Shown piece by piece: positions 1 through 8,858 of a stretch of DNA of 64,000 nt. The stretch is from an uncultured Roseibium sp. (GTDB taxonomy: Bacteria > Pseudomonadota > Alphaproteobacteria > Rhizobiales > Stappiaceae), in the NCBI RefSeq assembly GCF_947499295.1, contig NZ_CANMNP010000005.1:186001-250000 (forward strand), read 5' to 3'. A program made the position numbers and the translations under genes. Under the pieces are notes generated by a model, which was not told where the DNA came from, did no database searches, and saw only the letters and a program-made list of their open reading frames with translations. How positions within the stretch are numbered: the first letter of the stretch is position 1; every line of letters starts with the position of its first letter.

Positions 1-442
1 CGGCATGGCCGAAGACGGTGCACGCGAAATTGCAAAGCGGTCTCGCGGTACGCCGCGTATTGCAGGCCGGCTGCTTCGCCGCGTGCGGGACTTTGCCGTC
101 TTCGAAGGCACGGAAAGAGTTGATCGTGCGCTCGCCGACAAGGCGTTGCGTCAGCTGGAGGTCGACCAAGCGGGGTTGGACAGTCTTGACCGGCGCTACC
201 TCAATCAGATTGCCGTCAATTTTGGCGGTGGGCCCGTTGGGATCGAGACCATTGCGGCAGCTTTGTCGGAGCCAAGGGACGCTATTGAGGAGATTGTCGA
301 ACCATATCTGATTCAGAATGGTTTCCTGCAGCGAACACCGCGCGGGCGCGTTCTGACACCCATGGCATTCGAGCATCTAGGACTGGCTACGCCGTCCCGG
401 CCGAACGCTCCGCAAATGGGTTTGTTTCAGGACCCGGACTAG
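1..442 (+). CDS. ruvB: Holliday junction DNA helicase RuvB, C-terminal part (5' end outside window)
   Basis: This is the C-terminal 145 or so residues of RuvB, the hexameric AAA+ motor that drives branch migration of Holliday junctions together with RuvA. The visible part starts in the [20 protein letters not shown] stretch, with the sensor-2 type arginine region, and continues through the winged-helix DNA-binding domain ([40 protein letters not shown]). The Walker A and B motifs must lie upstream of the window. The frame is already open at base 2, so the ATG at 5 is internal. RuvB next to ybgC-tol is the usual alphaproteobacterial order, here interrupted by a chemoreceptor gene. Family assignment is secure. 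Confidence 0.95.
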   Translation, partial: GMAEDGAREIAKRSRGTPRIAGRLLRRVRDFAVFEGTERVDRALADKALRQLEVDQAGLDSLDRRYLNQIAVNFGGGPVGIETIAAALSEPRDAIEEIVEPYLIQNGFLQRTPRGRVLTPMAFEHLGLATPSRPNAPQMGLFQDPD

Positions 443-531
443 TTTTACGTGTGATTTTGAAAGTCAACTTATAGGTAATTTTATCGAACTAGCTCGACTT
501 TGATTAAACATTTATTGGCGAATCTCAACCT

Positions 532-560
532 ATGATCCCCCAAATTTGTGGGGGAATCAT
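532..560 (+). promoter_or_regulatory. Hairpin enclosing RBS and start codon of the chemoreceptor gene
   Basis: ATGATCCCCC (532-541) pairs with GGGGG-A-ATCAT (550-560), with one bulged A and an 8-base loop. The G-run is the only plausible Shine-Dalgarno sequence for the ATG at 559, so both RBS and start codon are inside the stem. No T-run follows, so it is not an intrinsic terminator for ruvB. The structure is seen in the sequence; translational control is inferred. Confidence 0.55.
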
Positions 561-2670
561 GCGTAAGCGGCTTTCATCAAAACTTGCTCTTATGTTTCTG
601 GCTGGCGCTCTGACCATGTGCGTCGCCATTGTTACCGTTACGTCCATGTTGTCCAGGGACGTTGCCAACGGACAGGCGGACAACGGGCTGGAAAGTGCCA
701 CCAAGGCAAAGCAGAAAGTGCTTGAAATGGCACTGGACCAAGTCACGTACAGCGCGAAGTTCTTCGTGTCTCTTGAAGAGGCCAAGGACAGCCTGATGAA
801 GACCCTGGTGGGTTGGAAAAACTTGAAAGAGGGTCAGAACGAGACGCTCCGCAAGATTTTCGTCACAGACAATCCGCATCCAGCTCACGAGCGTCATCTG
901 CTGGTTGAGCCGGCAGAATCCAACTACTACGTGAACAATCACAAGGTGGTGCATCCGATTTATCAGGATGTTATCGGCCAAGGCCTGTTCTCTGATGCTG
1001 CGCTTGCCAACCCGGACGGCTTCATCACCTACACTTATGGCAAGGGTGAGGAATTCGCCCATCACGTGGATGCTGCCGATATCCAGGGTCATCCTGTCCA
1101 GGCCGCATTCGGCAAACTGTTTGCCGCCGCAAAGGACGAAACCCTTGCCGGTGGGCAAATCTATTCGTCTGGGTTTGTCACCGGCGAAGATGGCACCGTG
1201 TCGCTGGTGCTTGCAGCACCTGTCTTCTATCTCGACCGTTTCTTTGGCGCTGTTGCCTTCTCTGCGAATATGCAGGCGCTGGCATCGCTGTTGAATGAAC
1301 CGACAGGACTTGCAGACAGCGAACGCTTCTTCCTGGTGGATGTTGCCGGAAAGGCTATCCAGCTGGACAATGCCGGTAAGGCAGAAGCCGTTCACATGCT
1401 GAGCGAAATTTCCGCGGGCGACCGTCTGATCAAACTGGACGGCAATGATTATCGTTTTGCTGAAGCCACCAACACCTATCAGGGAACGGTCTATGGTGTT
1501 GTGGATGCTGTTCAGCAGACTGAACTGTCCGCTGCTGCTGACCGGATCACATACGGCGCCGTCATTTCAGGATTTGCCTGCCTCGTGCCGATCGTTCTTC
1601 TGATCTGGTGGATCACGCGCCGCATGTTCTCTCCCATGGAGCGGCTATCGGTTGCGGCCCGCAAGATTGCGGATGGTGATCTGGAGGTGGCTGTCGAAGC
1701 AACCGAGCGTCATGATGAAATCGGTCGCATGGCGCGCTGCATCGAAGTGTTCAAGGACAATTCCGTTGAGCGCGAACGCATGGCGTCGGAACGCAAGGTT
1801 GGCCATATCGCCCGTGAAAAGCGCGAGAAGCTGATCGATTCCCTGATCGGCGACTTCCGGGCAGAGTCCCAGGCCGTACTGGAACTGGTTGAAACCAACA
1901 TTGCACGGGTCGAGGATGTTTCCTCGCAGCTCAGTCAGAGGTCTGCATCCGCCTCCGAGCAGGGTGAAGCCGCGGTGACGACGTCTGAAAACGCATCGTC
2001 CAATGTGCAGGCCGTTGCTTCTGCAACCGAAGAGCTGAATGCTTCGATCTCGGAGATTTCCCGTCAGGTGGAAACAACGGCATCGATCGTCAGCCAGACA
2101 ACGACCGCCGCCCAGAGCTCCAATTCGAAAATCTCTGGTCTCGCGGAAGCTGCCAACAAGATTGGCGACGTCGTGTCGCTGATTTCAGAGATTGCCGAAC
2201 AGACCAATCTATTGGCCCTGAACGCGACGATTGAGGCCGCACGTGCCGGAGATGCCGGCAAGGGCTTTGCGGTTGTTGCCTCGGAAGTAAAGTCGCTTGC
2301 CGGTCAAACGGCAAAGGCAACCGAAGAGATTTCGGCGCAGATCGCTGCGATCCAGGCGTCGACCACCGAAGCGGTGGAAGAAATCGCCCGGGTCTCGGAA
2401 TCGGTAGAGGAAGTCAATTCCTATACAACAACCATTTCCGATGCTGTTCAGCAGCAGGGCTCGGCAACGGGTGAGATTTCCCGAAACGTGGCGGAAGCCG
2501 CAGATGGCACACGCAGTGTCGCGTCGACAGTTGCATCGCTGAATGAAGGGGTTTCAGAAAACTCCTTGGCGGTCGATGACATGTTGACGGCAACTATCGA
2601 AATGAAACAGCAAGCCGAGCAACTTCGTGCCTCGGTGGAGAAATTCCTCTCCGAGGTTGCGGCGGCCTGA
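559..2670 (+). CDS. Methyl-accepting chemotaxis protein (Cache-like sensor, HAMP, MA domain)
   Basis: Transmembrane chemoreceptor of 703 residues that would control CheA activity from the inner membrane. TM1 lies near residues 8-28, followed by a periplasmic sensor region of about 300 residues of Cache-like character ([25 protein letters not shown]). TM2 is near 333-356, a HAMP linker follows, and then the coiled-coil signalling domain with the conserved hairpin tip [20 protein letters not shown] around 544-563. The C-terminus lacks a CheR/CheB-tethering pentapeptide. The ATG at 559 is preferred over the in-frame ATG at 532 because GGGGG lies a few bases ahead of it. Standing between ruvB and ybgC it looks like a single-gene insertion into a conserved neighbourhood; the che operon is about 33 kb away. 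Ligand unknown. Confidence 0.9.
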   Translation: MRKRLSSKLALMFLAGALTMCVAIVTVTSMLSRDVANGQADNGLESATKAKQKVLEMALDQVTYSAKFFVSLEEAKDSLMKTLVGWKNLKEGQNETLRKIFVTDNPHPAHERHLLVEPAESNYYVNNHKVVHPIYQDVIGQGLFSDAALANPDGFITYTYGKGEEFAHHVDAADIQGHPVQAAFGKLFAAAKDETLAGGQIYSSGFVTGEDGTVSLVLAAPVFYLDRFFGAVAFSANMQALASLLNEPTGLADSERFFLVDVAGKAIQLDNAGKAEAVHMLSEISAGDRLIKLDGNDYRFAEATNTYQGTVYGVVDAVQQTELSAAADRITYGAVISGFACLVPIVLLIWWITRRMFSPMERLSVAARKIADGDLEVAVEATERHDEIGRMARCIEVFKDNSVERERMASERKVGHIAREKREKLIDSLIGDFRAESQAVLELVETNIARVEDVSSQLSQRSASASEQGEAAVTTSENASSNVQAVASATEELNASISEISRQVETTASIVSQTTTAAQSSNSKISGLAEAANKIGDVVSLISEIAEQTNLLALNATIEAARAGDAGKGFAVVASEVKSLAGQTAKATEEISAQIAAIQASTTEAVEEIARVSESVEEVNSYTTTISDAVQQQGSATGEISRNVAEAADGTRSVASTVASLNEGVSENSLAVDDMLTATIEMKQQAEQLRASVEKFLSEVAAA

Positions 2671-2704
2671 CGTCGAACCTAGGTAAGTGTTCAAGGCAAT
2701 GGAG

Positions 2705-2737
2705 GCCTCCCGGTCAGAAGATCGGGGGGCTTTTTTT
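2705..2737 (+). terminator. Intrinsic terminator after the chemoreceptor gene
   Basis: An 11-bp stem (GCCTCCCGGTC / GATCGGGGGGC, with G-U pairs) and an AGAA tetraloop are followed by seven T residues. It separates the chemoreceptor from ybgC. Confidence 0.85.
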
Positions 2738-2754
2738 AAGTGTCATGAAGGGGT

Positions 2755-3228
2755 GTGGATGTGACGGATTGGCCCGACCTTGCCGGCCGCCTGGAAGAAG
2801 GCGGTCATGTGCTTCCGGTACGCGTCTACTATGAAGACACTGATTTTACCGGGATCGTGTATCACGGGGCTTATGTACGCTTCTTCGAACGTGCACGGTC
2901 AGATTTTCTTCGTCTCGTGGGAATTCATCATGCCGAACTGGCAAAGGGCGTCCATGGCGTGTCTCTTGCGTTCGCAGTGCGGACCATGACACTCGACTTC
3001 CAAAGGCCCGCAAGGATCGACGATGTGCTGGAAGTGCACACGAGTATCGCAGAATACAGGGGCGCTCGATTGAAGCTGGACCAATTGATCCACAGAGGTG
3101 ACGAATTGATGATCTCGGCGGCCGTGACGGTTGCAATCATCACGAGTGAAGGCAAGCCAACCCGCTTACCCGTTGCTTTGGCAGAAAAACTTCAACGTCA
3201 TCTGCCGGATGAAACCTTCACCAGGTGA
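2755..3228 (+). CDS. ybgC: Tol-Pal associated acyl-CoA thioesterase YbgC
   Basis: Hot-dog fold thioesterase of 157 residues, the first gene of the tol-pal cluster. The 4-hydroxybenzoyl-CoA thioesterase signature with catalytic Asp is plain (RVYYEDTDFTGIVYHGAYVR, then FFERARSDFLR). Family members hydrolyse acyl-CoA or acyl-ACP and are linked to phospholipid metabolism at the inner membrane. The GTG at 2755 sits almost on top of the GAAGGGG ribosome site, so the GTG at 2761, two codons later and with about 7 bases spacing, may be the real start. A 265-base gap separates it from tolQ, so tolQ may have its own promoter. Confidence 0.9.
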   Translation: MDVTDWPDLAGRLEEGGHVLPVRVYYEDTDFTGIVYHGAYVRFFERARSDFLRLVGIHHAELAKGVHGVSLAFAVRTMTLDFQRPARIDDVLEVHTSIAEYRGARLKLDQLIHRGDELMISAAVTVAIITSEGKPTRLPVALAEKLQRHLPDETFTR

Positions 3229-3262
3229 TCGACTTGAGTGTGGTCTTGCGGGAACAGAAACC

Positions 3263-3291
3263 CTTACAAAGCAAAATACTTACAAAACAAA
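3263..3291 (+). repeat. Tandem 13-bp direct repeat in the ybgC-tolQ spacer
   Basis: CTTACAAAGCAAA (3263-3275) is repeated as CTTACAAAACAAA (3279-3291), period 16. The whole 3229-3493 spacer is AT-rich. It also has an imperfect CtrA-like site at 3300 (TTAA, seven bases, TTTA). I see no gene in it. It probably holds the tolQ promoter. Confidence 0.4.
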
Positions 3292-3493
3292 TCGCTTCGT
3301 TAATCTTGCATTTACCTTAATTGATTCCTTTAGAAAGGGGCTTAAAGGTTGGAAAAGTCCCAGTTTTGACAAATTCAAACGTCAGAGAGGCGACTGGTTA
3401 TTCGAGCTGGTTGTCTGATTCCGGTTCTCTGCTGTGGCTGCCGGTTCTTTTAAAGCGCAACAGCGTCAGACGGCCTAGAGGTCTAAGGAATAA

Positions 3494-4201
3494 ATGGAAA
3501 CACTCGTCCAATCCACTTTGGCAGCACCAGAACACGAGCTGTCGTTTTTTGCGTTGTTCTGGCAGGCGCATATCGTCGTCAAGATTGTCATGATCGGGTT
3601 GCTCGCTGCGTCGGTATGGTGCTGGGCGATCATAGTCGACAAGATTCTGCTGATTGGCCGCACACGGCGCCAGATGACACGGTTTGAAACGGTCTTCTGG
3701 TCAGGTCAGTCGCTTGAAGAGCTTTACAACACGCTCCACAACCGTGTGAACCATTCCATGGCTGCGTTGTTCGTTGCCGCCATGAGGGAATGGAAGCGCA
3801 GTCATGAAGGCCAGCGGCCGGCCATCGGTAGCCTGCAGCAACGCATTGACAGGGTCATGGACGTCACCATTCAGCGTGAAGCGGAGCGGCTGGAGAACAG
3901 GTTGCTGATCCTGGCAACGGTCGGGTCATCTGCTCCCTTTATCGGTCTGTTCGGCACCGTTTGGGGGATCATGACCGCCTTTCAGGCGATCGCAGCTTCC
4001 GAAAGCACCAATCTCGCCGTCGTGGCGCCGGGTATTGCCGAAGCTCTTTTTGCAACTGCGCTCGGATTGCTTGCCGCAATTCCGGCCGTGATTGCCTTCA
4101 ACAAATTCAATTCCGACGTTGGCAAGGCAGTTGCCCGGATGGAAGGTTTTGCGGATGAATTCTCCGCGATCCTTTCACGCCAGATCGACGAGAGAGGCTA
4201 A
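3494..4201 (+). CDS. tolQ: Tol-Pal proton channel subunit TolQ
   Basis: Inner-membrane protein of 235 residues, MotA/TolQ/ExbB family, which with TolR converts proton-motive force into movement of TolA during outer-membrane constriction. Three membrane segments are visible: near 28-48 ([18 protein letters not shown]), 137-160 ([19 protein letters not shown], the conserved TM2) and 180-200 ([19 protein letters not shown]). AAGGAA precedes the ATG at a good distance. tolR starts three bases after the stop, so the two are cotranscribed. Confidence 0.95.
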   Translation: METLVQSTLAAPEHELSFFALFWQAHIVVKIVMIGLLAASVWCWAIIVDKILLIGRTRRQMTRFETVFWSGQSLEELYNTLHNRVNHSMAALFVAAMREWKRSHEGQRPAIGSLQQRIDRVMDVTIQREAERLENRLLILATVGSSAPFIGLFGTVWGIMTAFQAIAASESTNLAVVAPGIAEALFATALGLLAAIPAVIAFNKFNSDVGKAVARMEGFADEFSAILSRQIDERG

Positions 4202-4204
4202 GGC

Positions 4205-4657
4205 ATGGCCATGCAGGTCGGATCCGCAGAAGAAGGTGGAGGGCGCAGAGGGCGTCGCCGCCGTCGGCACGCGCCCATGAGCGAAATCAACGTGACGCCC
4301 TTCGTCGACGTCATGCTGGTGCTTCTTATCATCTTCATGGTTGCCGCTCCGCTCCTGACGGTCGGCGTTCCCATTGACCTGCCGGAGACCCGCGCCAAGG
4401 CGCTGGAAGGTGACACGGAACCGATAACGATTTCGGTCAATTCGGCGGGTGAGATTTTCATTCAGGACACACCGATTGCCATCGACGAAATCGTGCCCAA
4501 ACTCGAGGCGATTGCGGAAAACGGATACGAGGAGCGCATATATGTGCGCGGAGATCAGGACGCCGATTACGGCACCATGATGCAACTCATGGGCCGGATC
4601 AATGCGGCTGGGTTTAAACGGCTCGGCCTTGTCACTCTGGAAGAACGGGACTCGTAA
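4205..4657 (+). CDS. tolR: Tol-Pal subunit TolR (ExbD family)
   Basis: Protein of 150 residues with an arginine-rich N-terminus, one transmembrane segment containing the conserved proton-path aspartate ([17 protein letters not shown], Asp35), and a periplasmic domain ending in [20 protein letters not shown], typical of ExbD/TolR. It pairs with TolQ as the stator-like channel. It is spaced three bases from tolQ and six from tolA. Confidence 0.95.
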   Translation: MAMQVGSAEEGGGRRGRRRRRHAPMSEINVTPFVDVMLVLLIIFMVAAPLLTVGVPIDLPETRAKALEGDTEPITISVNSAGEIFIQDTPIAIDEIVPKLEAIAENGYEERIYVRGDQDADYGTMMQLMGRINAAGFKRLGLVTLEERDS

Positions 4658-4663
4658 CGCGTC

Positions 4664-5623
4664 ATGCGCGCAGGTCTCATCGCGTCATTAGCCGGTCACT
4701 CGGCCATTCTTTTCTGGGGCTTGTTGGCCTTTCCGGACGCGGAGAGTTTTTCTGTTCCACAGGTCGAATCCCTGCCGGTCGACCTGATACCCGTTGAAGA
4801 ATTTACCCGACTTCGCATTGGTGAGCGAACTGCCGAGGTCCGCGACGTGGCTGCAACTCAGCCGTCTGAAACCGAGGTGGAAGAGCCGCCACAACCGACT
4901 GACAGACCAGGTGAGAGCCAGGTTGAGCAGCCGACACCGCCGACGCCGTCACCCGCACCGACACCTGCTCCGGAACCTCAGCCCGTTGCTGATCCTGAAC
5001 CTGAACCAGAGCCGGAACCCGTCGCTGCACCCGAACCTGCGCCTGCGCCTCCACCTGAGCCTGCTGCCGATCCGGAACCGGCACCTGAACCAGCCCCGCA
5101 GCAGGAAGCAGCCCCTGCGCCACAACCGATCGTCACCAGCGTTGCTCCCCGCACCAAGCCTGCGCCGCCGCGCAGGACGCAGGAGCCGCCGAGAGAAGAC
5201 CTCAACACTGAAGAAATAGCGGCGCTGTTGAACAAGGTTGAACCTGAGAGACAGCAAGGAAACGCTTCGCAGGAACCAGCATCGCTGGGTTCGCGCAATG
5301 GTGCTCAGAATGTGCGCATGTCCCAGTCCGAACTGGATGCCCTGCGCGGTCAGGTGGCTGCCTGCTGGAACCCGCCTGTCGGTGCTGTCGGTGCCGAAGA
5401 GCTCAAAGTTAGAGTACAATTCAACCTGTCGCAAGATGGTCAGGTTTCAGGGAACCCACGGGTGCTCAATTCGAACGGGAACCCGGCCTTCGGAGCGGCG
5501 GCAAGCAGCGCTGTACGCGCAGTCATGCGCTGTCAGCCTTATTCTCTTCCAATTGCCAAGTATGACGCTTGGCAGGAAGTGATTATCAATTTTGACCCGA
5601 GAGAGATGATCATCGGGGGATAG
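4664..5623 (+). CDS. tolA: Tol-Pal periplasm-spanning protein TolA
   Basis: Protein of 319 residues with the TolA plan: an N-terminal membrane anchor (GLIASLAGHSAILFWGLLAF, residues 4-23), a long Pro/Glu/Ala-rich periplasmic linker (about 60-175, dominated by PEP and PAP repeats), and a globular C-terminal domain (QVAACWNPPVGAVGAEEL onward) that contacts TolB/Pal. The two cysteines of that domain (ACW and MRC) are in the usual places for a disulfide. The linker is proline-rich, unlike the Ala/Lys helix of enterobacterial TolA, as is common in alphaproteobacteria. The repetitive linker DNA leaves long open frames on the other strand, which I do not regard as genes. Confidence 0.92.
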   Translation: MRAGLIASLAGHSAILFWGLLAFPDAESFSVPQVESLPVDLIPVEEFTRLRIGERTAEVRDVAATQPSETEVEEPPQPTDRPGESQVEQPTPPTPSPAPTPAPEPQPVADPEPEPEPEPVAAPEPAPAPPPEPAADPEPAPEPAPQQEAAPAPQPIVTSVAPRTKPAPPRRTQEPPREDLNTEEIAALLNKVEPERQQGNASQEPASLGSRNGAQNVRMSQSELDALRGQVAACWNPPVGAVGAEELKVRVQFNLSQDGQVSGNPRVLNSNGNPAFGAAASSAVRAVMRCQPYSLPIAKYDAWQEVIINFDPREMIIGG

Positions 5624-5659
5624 TCCGGAAATCCGGACAATGTTGGTGAGGGAGCGATA

Positions 5660-7015
5660 TTGCTCATGCGTGGAATGTTGAAACGTCTTTCTGATCTCGT
5701 TGGCCACAAGGTCCCGGGGCTCGCATTGGTCGCCGCAGTCCTGATGACGCTGGCTCCTCAACCCGCGTCCGCATTGGTCGAGATTGATATCACGCAGGGC
5801 AATATCGAGCCGCTTCCCATTGCCTTGCCGTCCTTTTCCGCCGATGGCGGGGACAGCAAACTGGCTGCTGATATGACCAGCATCATTGCAGCGGATCTCA
5901 AACGTTCAGGGCTTTTCAACCCTCTGGACCCGGCAAGTTTCATCCAAAAAAACATGAGCGTGAATTCCACGCCACGCTTTGGCGACTGGCGTCAGATCAG
6001 TGCTCAGGCCCTGGTGACCGGCACAGTGATCAAACAGCCGGACGGCCGGCTCCGCGCCGAATTCCGTCTGTGGGATGTGTTTGCTGCCGAGCAAATGCTC
6101 GGACAGCAGTTTTACACGACCCCTGAAAACTGGCGGCGTCTGGCGCATATCATTGCGGACGCGATTTATGAGCGCCTGACTGGCGAAAAAGGCTACTTCG
6201 ACACGCGGATTGTCTATGTCGATGAAACCGGGCCTAAGGACAAACGGATCAAGCGTCTAGCCATCATGGATCAGGATGGCGCCAATGTGCGGTACCTGAC
6301 CCGGGGTGACGATCTGGTTCTGACCCCGCGCTTCTCGCCGACGAGCCAGGAAATCACCTACATGTCTTATGGTGGTGCTGACCCAAGTGTCTACTTGCTC
6401 AACATCGAAACAGGCCAGAGAGAGATTGTCGGCAATTTTCCGGGAATGACGTTTGCGCCGCGGTTTTCTCCTGATGGTCAAAACGTGATCATGAGCCTGC
6501 AGCAGGGCGGCAATGCCAACATCTTCCAAATGGATCTGCGGTCCCGCCGAACGACGCGCCTGACCAATACGGCGGCCATCGACACAAGCCCGTCTTATTC
6601 GCCCGACGGCCGCCGCATCGTGTTTGAATCGGATCGTGGGGGGACACAGCAACTTTATGTCATGGGTGCGAACGGCGGAAACGCGCAGCGCATCTCTTTT
6701 GGACCCGGCCGTTATTCAACACCTGTTTGGTCACCTCGCGGTGATTTGATCGCATTTACCAAGCAGCATCAGGGACGGTTCATGATCGGTGTTATGCGTC
6801 CGGATGGAAAAGGTGAGCGTATCCTCACCGAGGGCTACCACAACGAAGGGCCGGCATGGTCACCAAACGGCCGTGTTCTGGTGTTCTTCCGCGACACGCC
6901 GGGCGCGAATGGCGGTCCGCAAGTCTGGACCGTTGATCTGACGGGCTACAATGAGCTGAGACTGGATACGCCTGCCTTCGCTTCGGACCCGTCATGGTCG
7001 CCTCTCATAGACTAA
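5660..7015 (+). CDS. tolB: Tol-Pal periplasmic protein TolB
   Basis: Periplasmic protein of about 450 residues that docks between Pal and TolA. It has a signal peptide (hydrophobic [15 protein letters not shown], cleavage after PASA), the N-terminal TolB domain ([17 protein letters not shown]) and a six-bladed WD40-like propeller visible as repeated SPDG-type turns ([66 protein letters not shown]). The open frame begins at TTG 5660. An ATG two codons later (5666) is equally usable with the upstream GTGAGGGAG. Confidence 0.95.
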   Translation: MLMRGMLKRLSDLVGHKVPGLALVAAVLMTLAPQPASALVEIDITQGNIEPLPIALPSFSADGGDSKLAADMTSIIAADLKRSGLFNPLDPASFIQKNMSVNSTPRFGDWRQISAQALVTGTVIKQPDGRLRAEFRLWDVFAAEQMLGQQFYTTPENWRRLAHIIADAIYERLTGEKGYFDTRIVYVDETGPKDKRIKRLAIMDQDGANVRYLTRGDDLVLTPRFSPTSQEITYMSYGGADPSVYLLNIETGQREIVGNFPGMTFAPRFSPDGQNVIMSLQQGGNANIFQMDLRSRRTTRLTNTAAIDTSPSYSPDGRRIVFESDRGGTQQLYVMGANGGNAQRISFGPGRYSTPVWSPRGDLIAFTKQHQGRFMIGVMRPDGKGERILTEGYHNEGPAWSPNGRVLVFFRDTPGANGGPQVWTVDLTGYNELRLDTPAFASDPSWSPLID

Positions 7016-7044
7016 ACAACAGCAAAGTCTCTTCAGCGTTCGTG

Positions 7045-7063
7045 TTAAGTTACGATTAACCAT
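7045..7063 (+). promoter_or_regulatory. CtrA binding site upstream of pal
   Basis: TTAA (7045-7048), seven bases, TTAAC (7056-7060) is a perfect match to the full CtrA box. It is immediately continued as TTAACCAT (7056-7063), the known half-site form. It lies about 95 bases before the pal start in the tolB-pal gap. Match seen directly; binding inferred. Confidence 0.65.
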
Positions 7064-7155
7064 GTTTGCAAAGAGGCTTTTAACCAGCTTTGACTAGAAA
7101 GCGTTTACCAAGAACCGGGAGTCCCGGGAGTCGGGCTGGGGATTAGGAGACAGGA

Positions 7156-7641
7156 ATGTTCAAACGAGAATACGCCGGTCAGAGCGCGCGATGGATCGTG
7201 ATCTGTTTCGCCGTTCTTTTCGCGGCCGCATGTGCCCAGACCAAACCGGACGGGCTTTCAAGCAATGTGAAACCGGGAACCGGCCAGGATTTTGTCGTGA
7301 ATGTCGGCGACCGCGTGTTTTTTGAAGAAGACCAGTCGGTGCTGAACTCGCAAGGTCAGGCTACGCTTGCCAATCAGGCCAAGTGGCTCAATCGCTATTC
7401 CCAATACACCATCACGGTGGAAGGGCACGCGGATGAGCGTGGTACGCGGCAGTACAATATTGCGCTGGGTGCAAGACGTGCGCAGGCTGCGCGCGACTAT
7501 CTTGTCGGCCAGGGCGTGAGCGCGTCGCGGATCAAAACCATCTCATACGGCAAGGAACGCCCTGTTGCGGTCTGTAACGACAACAGTTGCTGGTCGCAGA
7601 ACCGTCGCGCGGTGACCGTGTTGAACAACGCGACCAATTGA
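7156..7641 (+). CDS. pal: Peptidoglycan-associated lipoprotein Pal
   Basis: Outer-membrane lipoprotein of 161 residues. The signal peptide ends in a lipobox (LFAAAC) with Cys26 as the acylated residue. The rest is an OmpA-type peptidoglycan-binding domain with NVGDRVFFEEDQSVL, VEGHADERGTRQYNIALG and RAQAARDYLVGQG, including the conserved Asp and Arg that bind diaminopimelate. Pal anchors the outer membrane to peptidoglycan and is released by TolB during constriction. The CtrA box upstream suggests cell-cycle control separate from tolB. A strong terminator follows. Confidence 0.96.
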   Translation: MFKREYAGQSARWIVICFAVLFAAACAQTKPDGLSSNVKPGTGQDFVVNVGDRVFFEEDQSVLNSQGQATLANQAKWLNRYSQYTITVEGHADERGTRQYNIALGARRAQAARDYLVGQGVSASRIKTISYGKERPVAVCNDNSCWSQNRRAVTVLNNATN

Positions 7642-7660
7642 TCGGACTGTAAAGTACAAG

Positions 7661-7690
7661 AAAAAGCCGGACCACGTGTCCGGCTTTTTT
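7661..7690 (+). terminator. Intrinsic terminator after pal
   Basis: AAAAAGCCGGAC / GTCCGGCTTTTTT stem with a CACGT loop; T-rich on + and A-flanked, so it could act in both directions. The following gap to cpoB also holds a 7-bp hairpin, GCATGTT / AACATGC (7791-7809), of unknown role. Confidence 0.9.
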
Positions 7691-7892
7691 CGTATTTGAC
7701 GGACTGAAACAGATTTCTCCCTGCCGATACCACGGACCGTCAAACTTTAGCCGAAGTCCGGGCGCTCTGTGCACTTGAGTAAAGAGCGGGGCATGTTAAG
7801 ACAACATGCGCGAGGAACTGTACTGCAAACGAAATCAGTCTGATGAAAAGACTTGACGACGGATGCTAACAGATCCCAACCCGGAGGAGCGA

Positions 7893-8858
7893 ATGCGACA
7901 TATGAAGGGCTTGGCAGGTTTCCTTTTGGCGATGGTTGTCATCGCAACTGCCACACCGTCCGAAGCACAGTTGTTCGGTCGGCGGAATGACGAATCGGCT
8001 GTCAGAATCAGCCAGCTGGAAGACCGGATCAGGGTTCTGACCGGCCAGCTGGAACAAATGTCTTTTCAGATGCGGGAACTGCAGGATCAGATCCGCCGCA
8101 TGCAGGAAGACAATGAATACCGTTTTCAGCAGTTGGAAGGCGGAACACCTGGCAAACGCTCGCAATTCGTGCCTCAGGGAGCTCCGGGCAGCACTGCCCC
8201 GGGGCTGGCTGCGGACGGATCGCCGCGAACAGGCACTCTGGCTGCTCCTAACGGCAGTGCAGCGGCACTGCCGGCTGATGGTTCCGGAGATGGCAACTGG
8301 GATCAGTCAGGCGGCTACGAGGGCAACGGGTTGTCGACTGATGGGCCGATTGATCTGTCAGCTCTTGCCAATGGTGGCCTTGATGGTTTGAACGGCCTTG
8401 GTGACGACTTGTCGACACCGGGGCCCGGGTTGGCGACTGATGACGATCAAATCGCTTCGGTTATTGGTAGCGGTGATCCGAACACCGACTACAATCAGGC
8501 CTATTCGCTGGCCGTGAACGGTGACTATCGGGGCGCGGAGCAAGGGTTTCGCAATTTTCTTGAGAATTACCCCAACAGCGACCTGACCGCACAGGCACAG
8601 TACTGGCTTGGGGAAAGCCTTCTGGCGCAGCAGAATTACCGCGAAGCAGCTGACGCATTTCTGAAGACCTATACAGATCATCCAGGCAACTCGAAAAGCC
8701 CGGATAGTTTGCTGAAACTTGGTGTTTCCCTGCGCGGTCTCGGTGAAGCCGAAGCTGCCTGTGCAACGTTTTCAGAACTTTTGAACAAATACCCGAACGC
8801 TGCTTCGGCGGTTTTGACACAGGCGCGGGACGAGCGCAGCCGTGCACAATGTTCCTGA
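7893..8858 (+). CDS. cpoB: Cell division coordinator CpoB (YbgF)
   Basis: Periplasmic protein of 321 residues that links Tol-Pal activity to peptidoglycan synthesis in characterised relatives. Signal peptide MRHMKGLAGFLLAMVV with cleavage near SEA, then a coiled coil (ISQLEDRIRVLTGQLEQMS, about 35-85), a Gly/Pro/Ser-rich disordered linker, and C-terminal TPR repeats (YNQAYSLAVNGDYRGAEQGF, AQYWLGESLLAQQNYREA, DSLLKLGVSLRGLGEAE). An in-frame ATG exists at 7863, but GGAGGAG directly precedes the ATG at 7893, and the signal peptide begins there. The end overlaps the start of tilS. Confidence 0.92.
   Translation: MRHMKGLAGFLLAMVVIATATPSEAQLFGRRNDESAVRISQLEDRIRVLTGQLEQMSFQMRELQDQIRRMQEDNEYRFQQLEGGTPGKRSQFVPQGAPGSTAPGLAADGSPRTGTLAAPNGSAAALPADGSGDGNWDQSGGYEGNGLSTDGPIDLSALANGGLDGLNGLGDDLSTPGPGLATDDDQIASVIGSGDPNTDYNQAYSLAVNGDYRGAEQGFRNFLENYPNSDLTAQAQYWLGESLLAQQNYREAADAFLKTYTDHPGNSKSPDSLLKLGVSLRGLGEAEAACATFSELLNKYPNAASAVLTQARDERSRAQCS

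Noticed and set aside
3131-3418. Open frame running from the end of ybgC into the tolQ spacer
   Set aside because: No RBS, no similarity, and composition of the AT-rich gap rather than of coding DNA.
4964-5130. Repetitive DNA in tolA, considered as a tandem repeat or CRISPR-like element
   Set aside because: It is simply the Pro/Glu-rich codon repeat of the TolA linker; no regular repeat-spacer structure exists here or elsewhere in the window.
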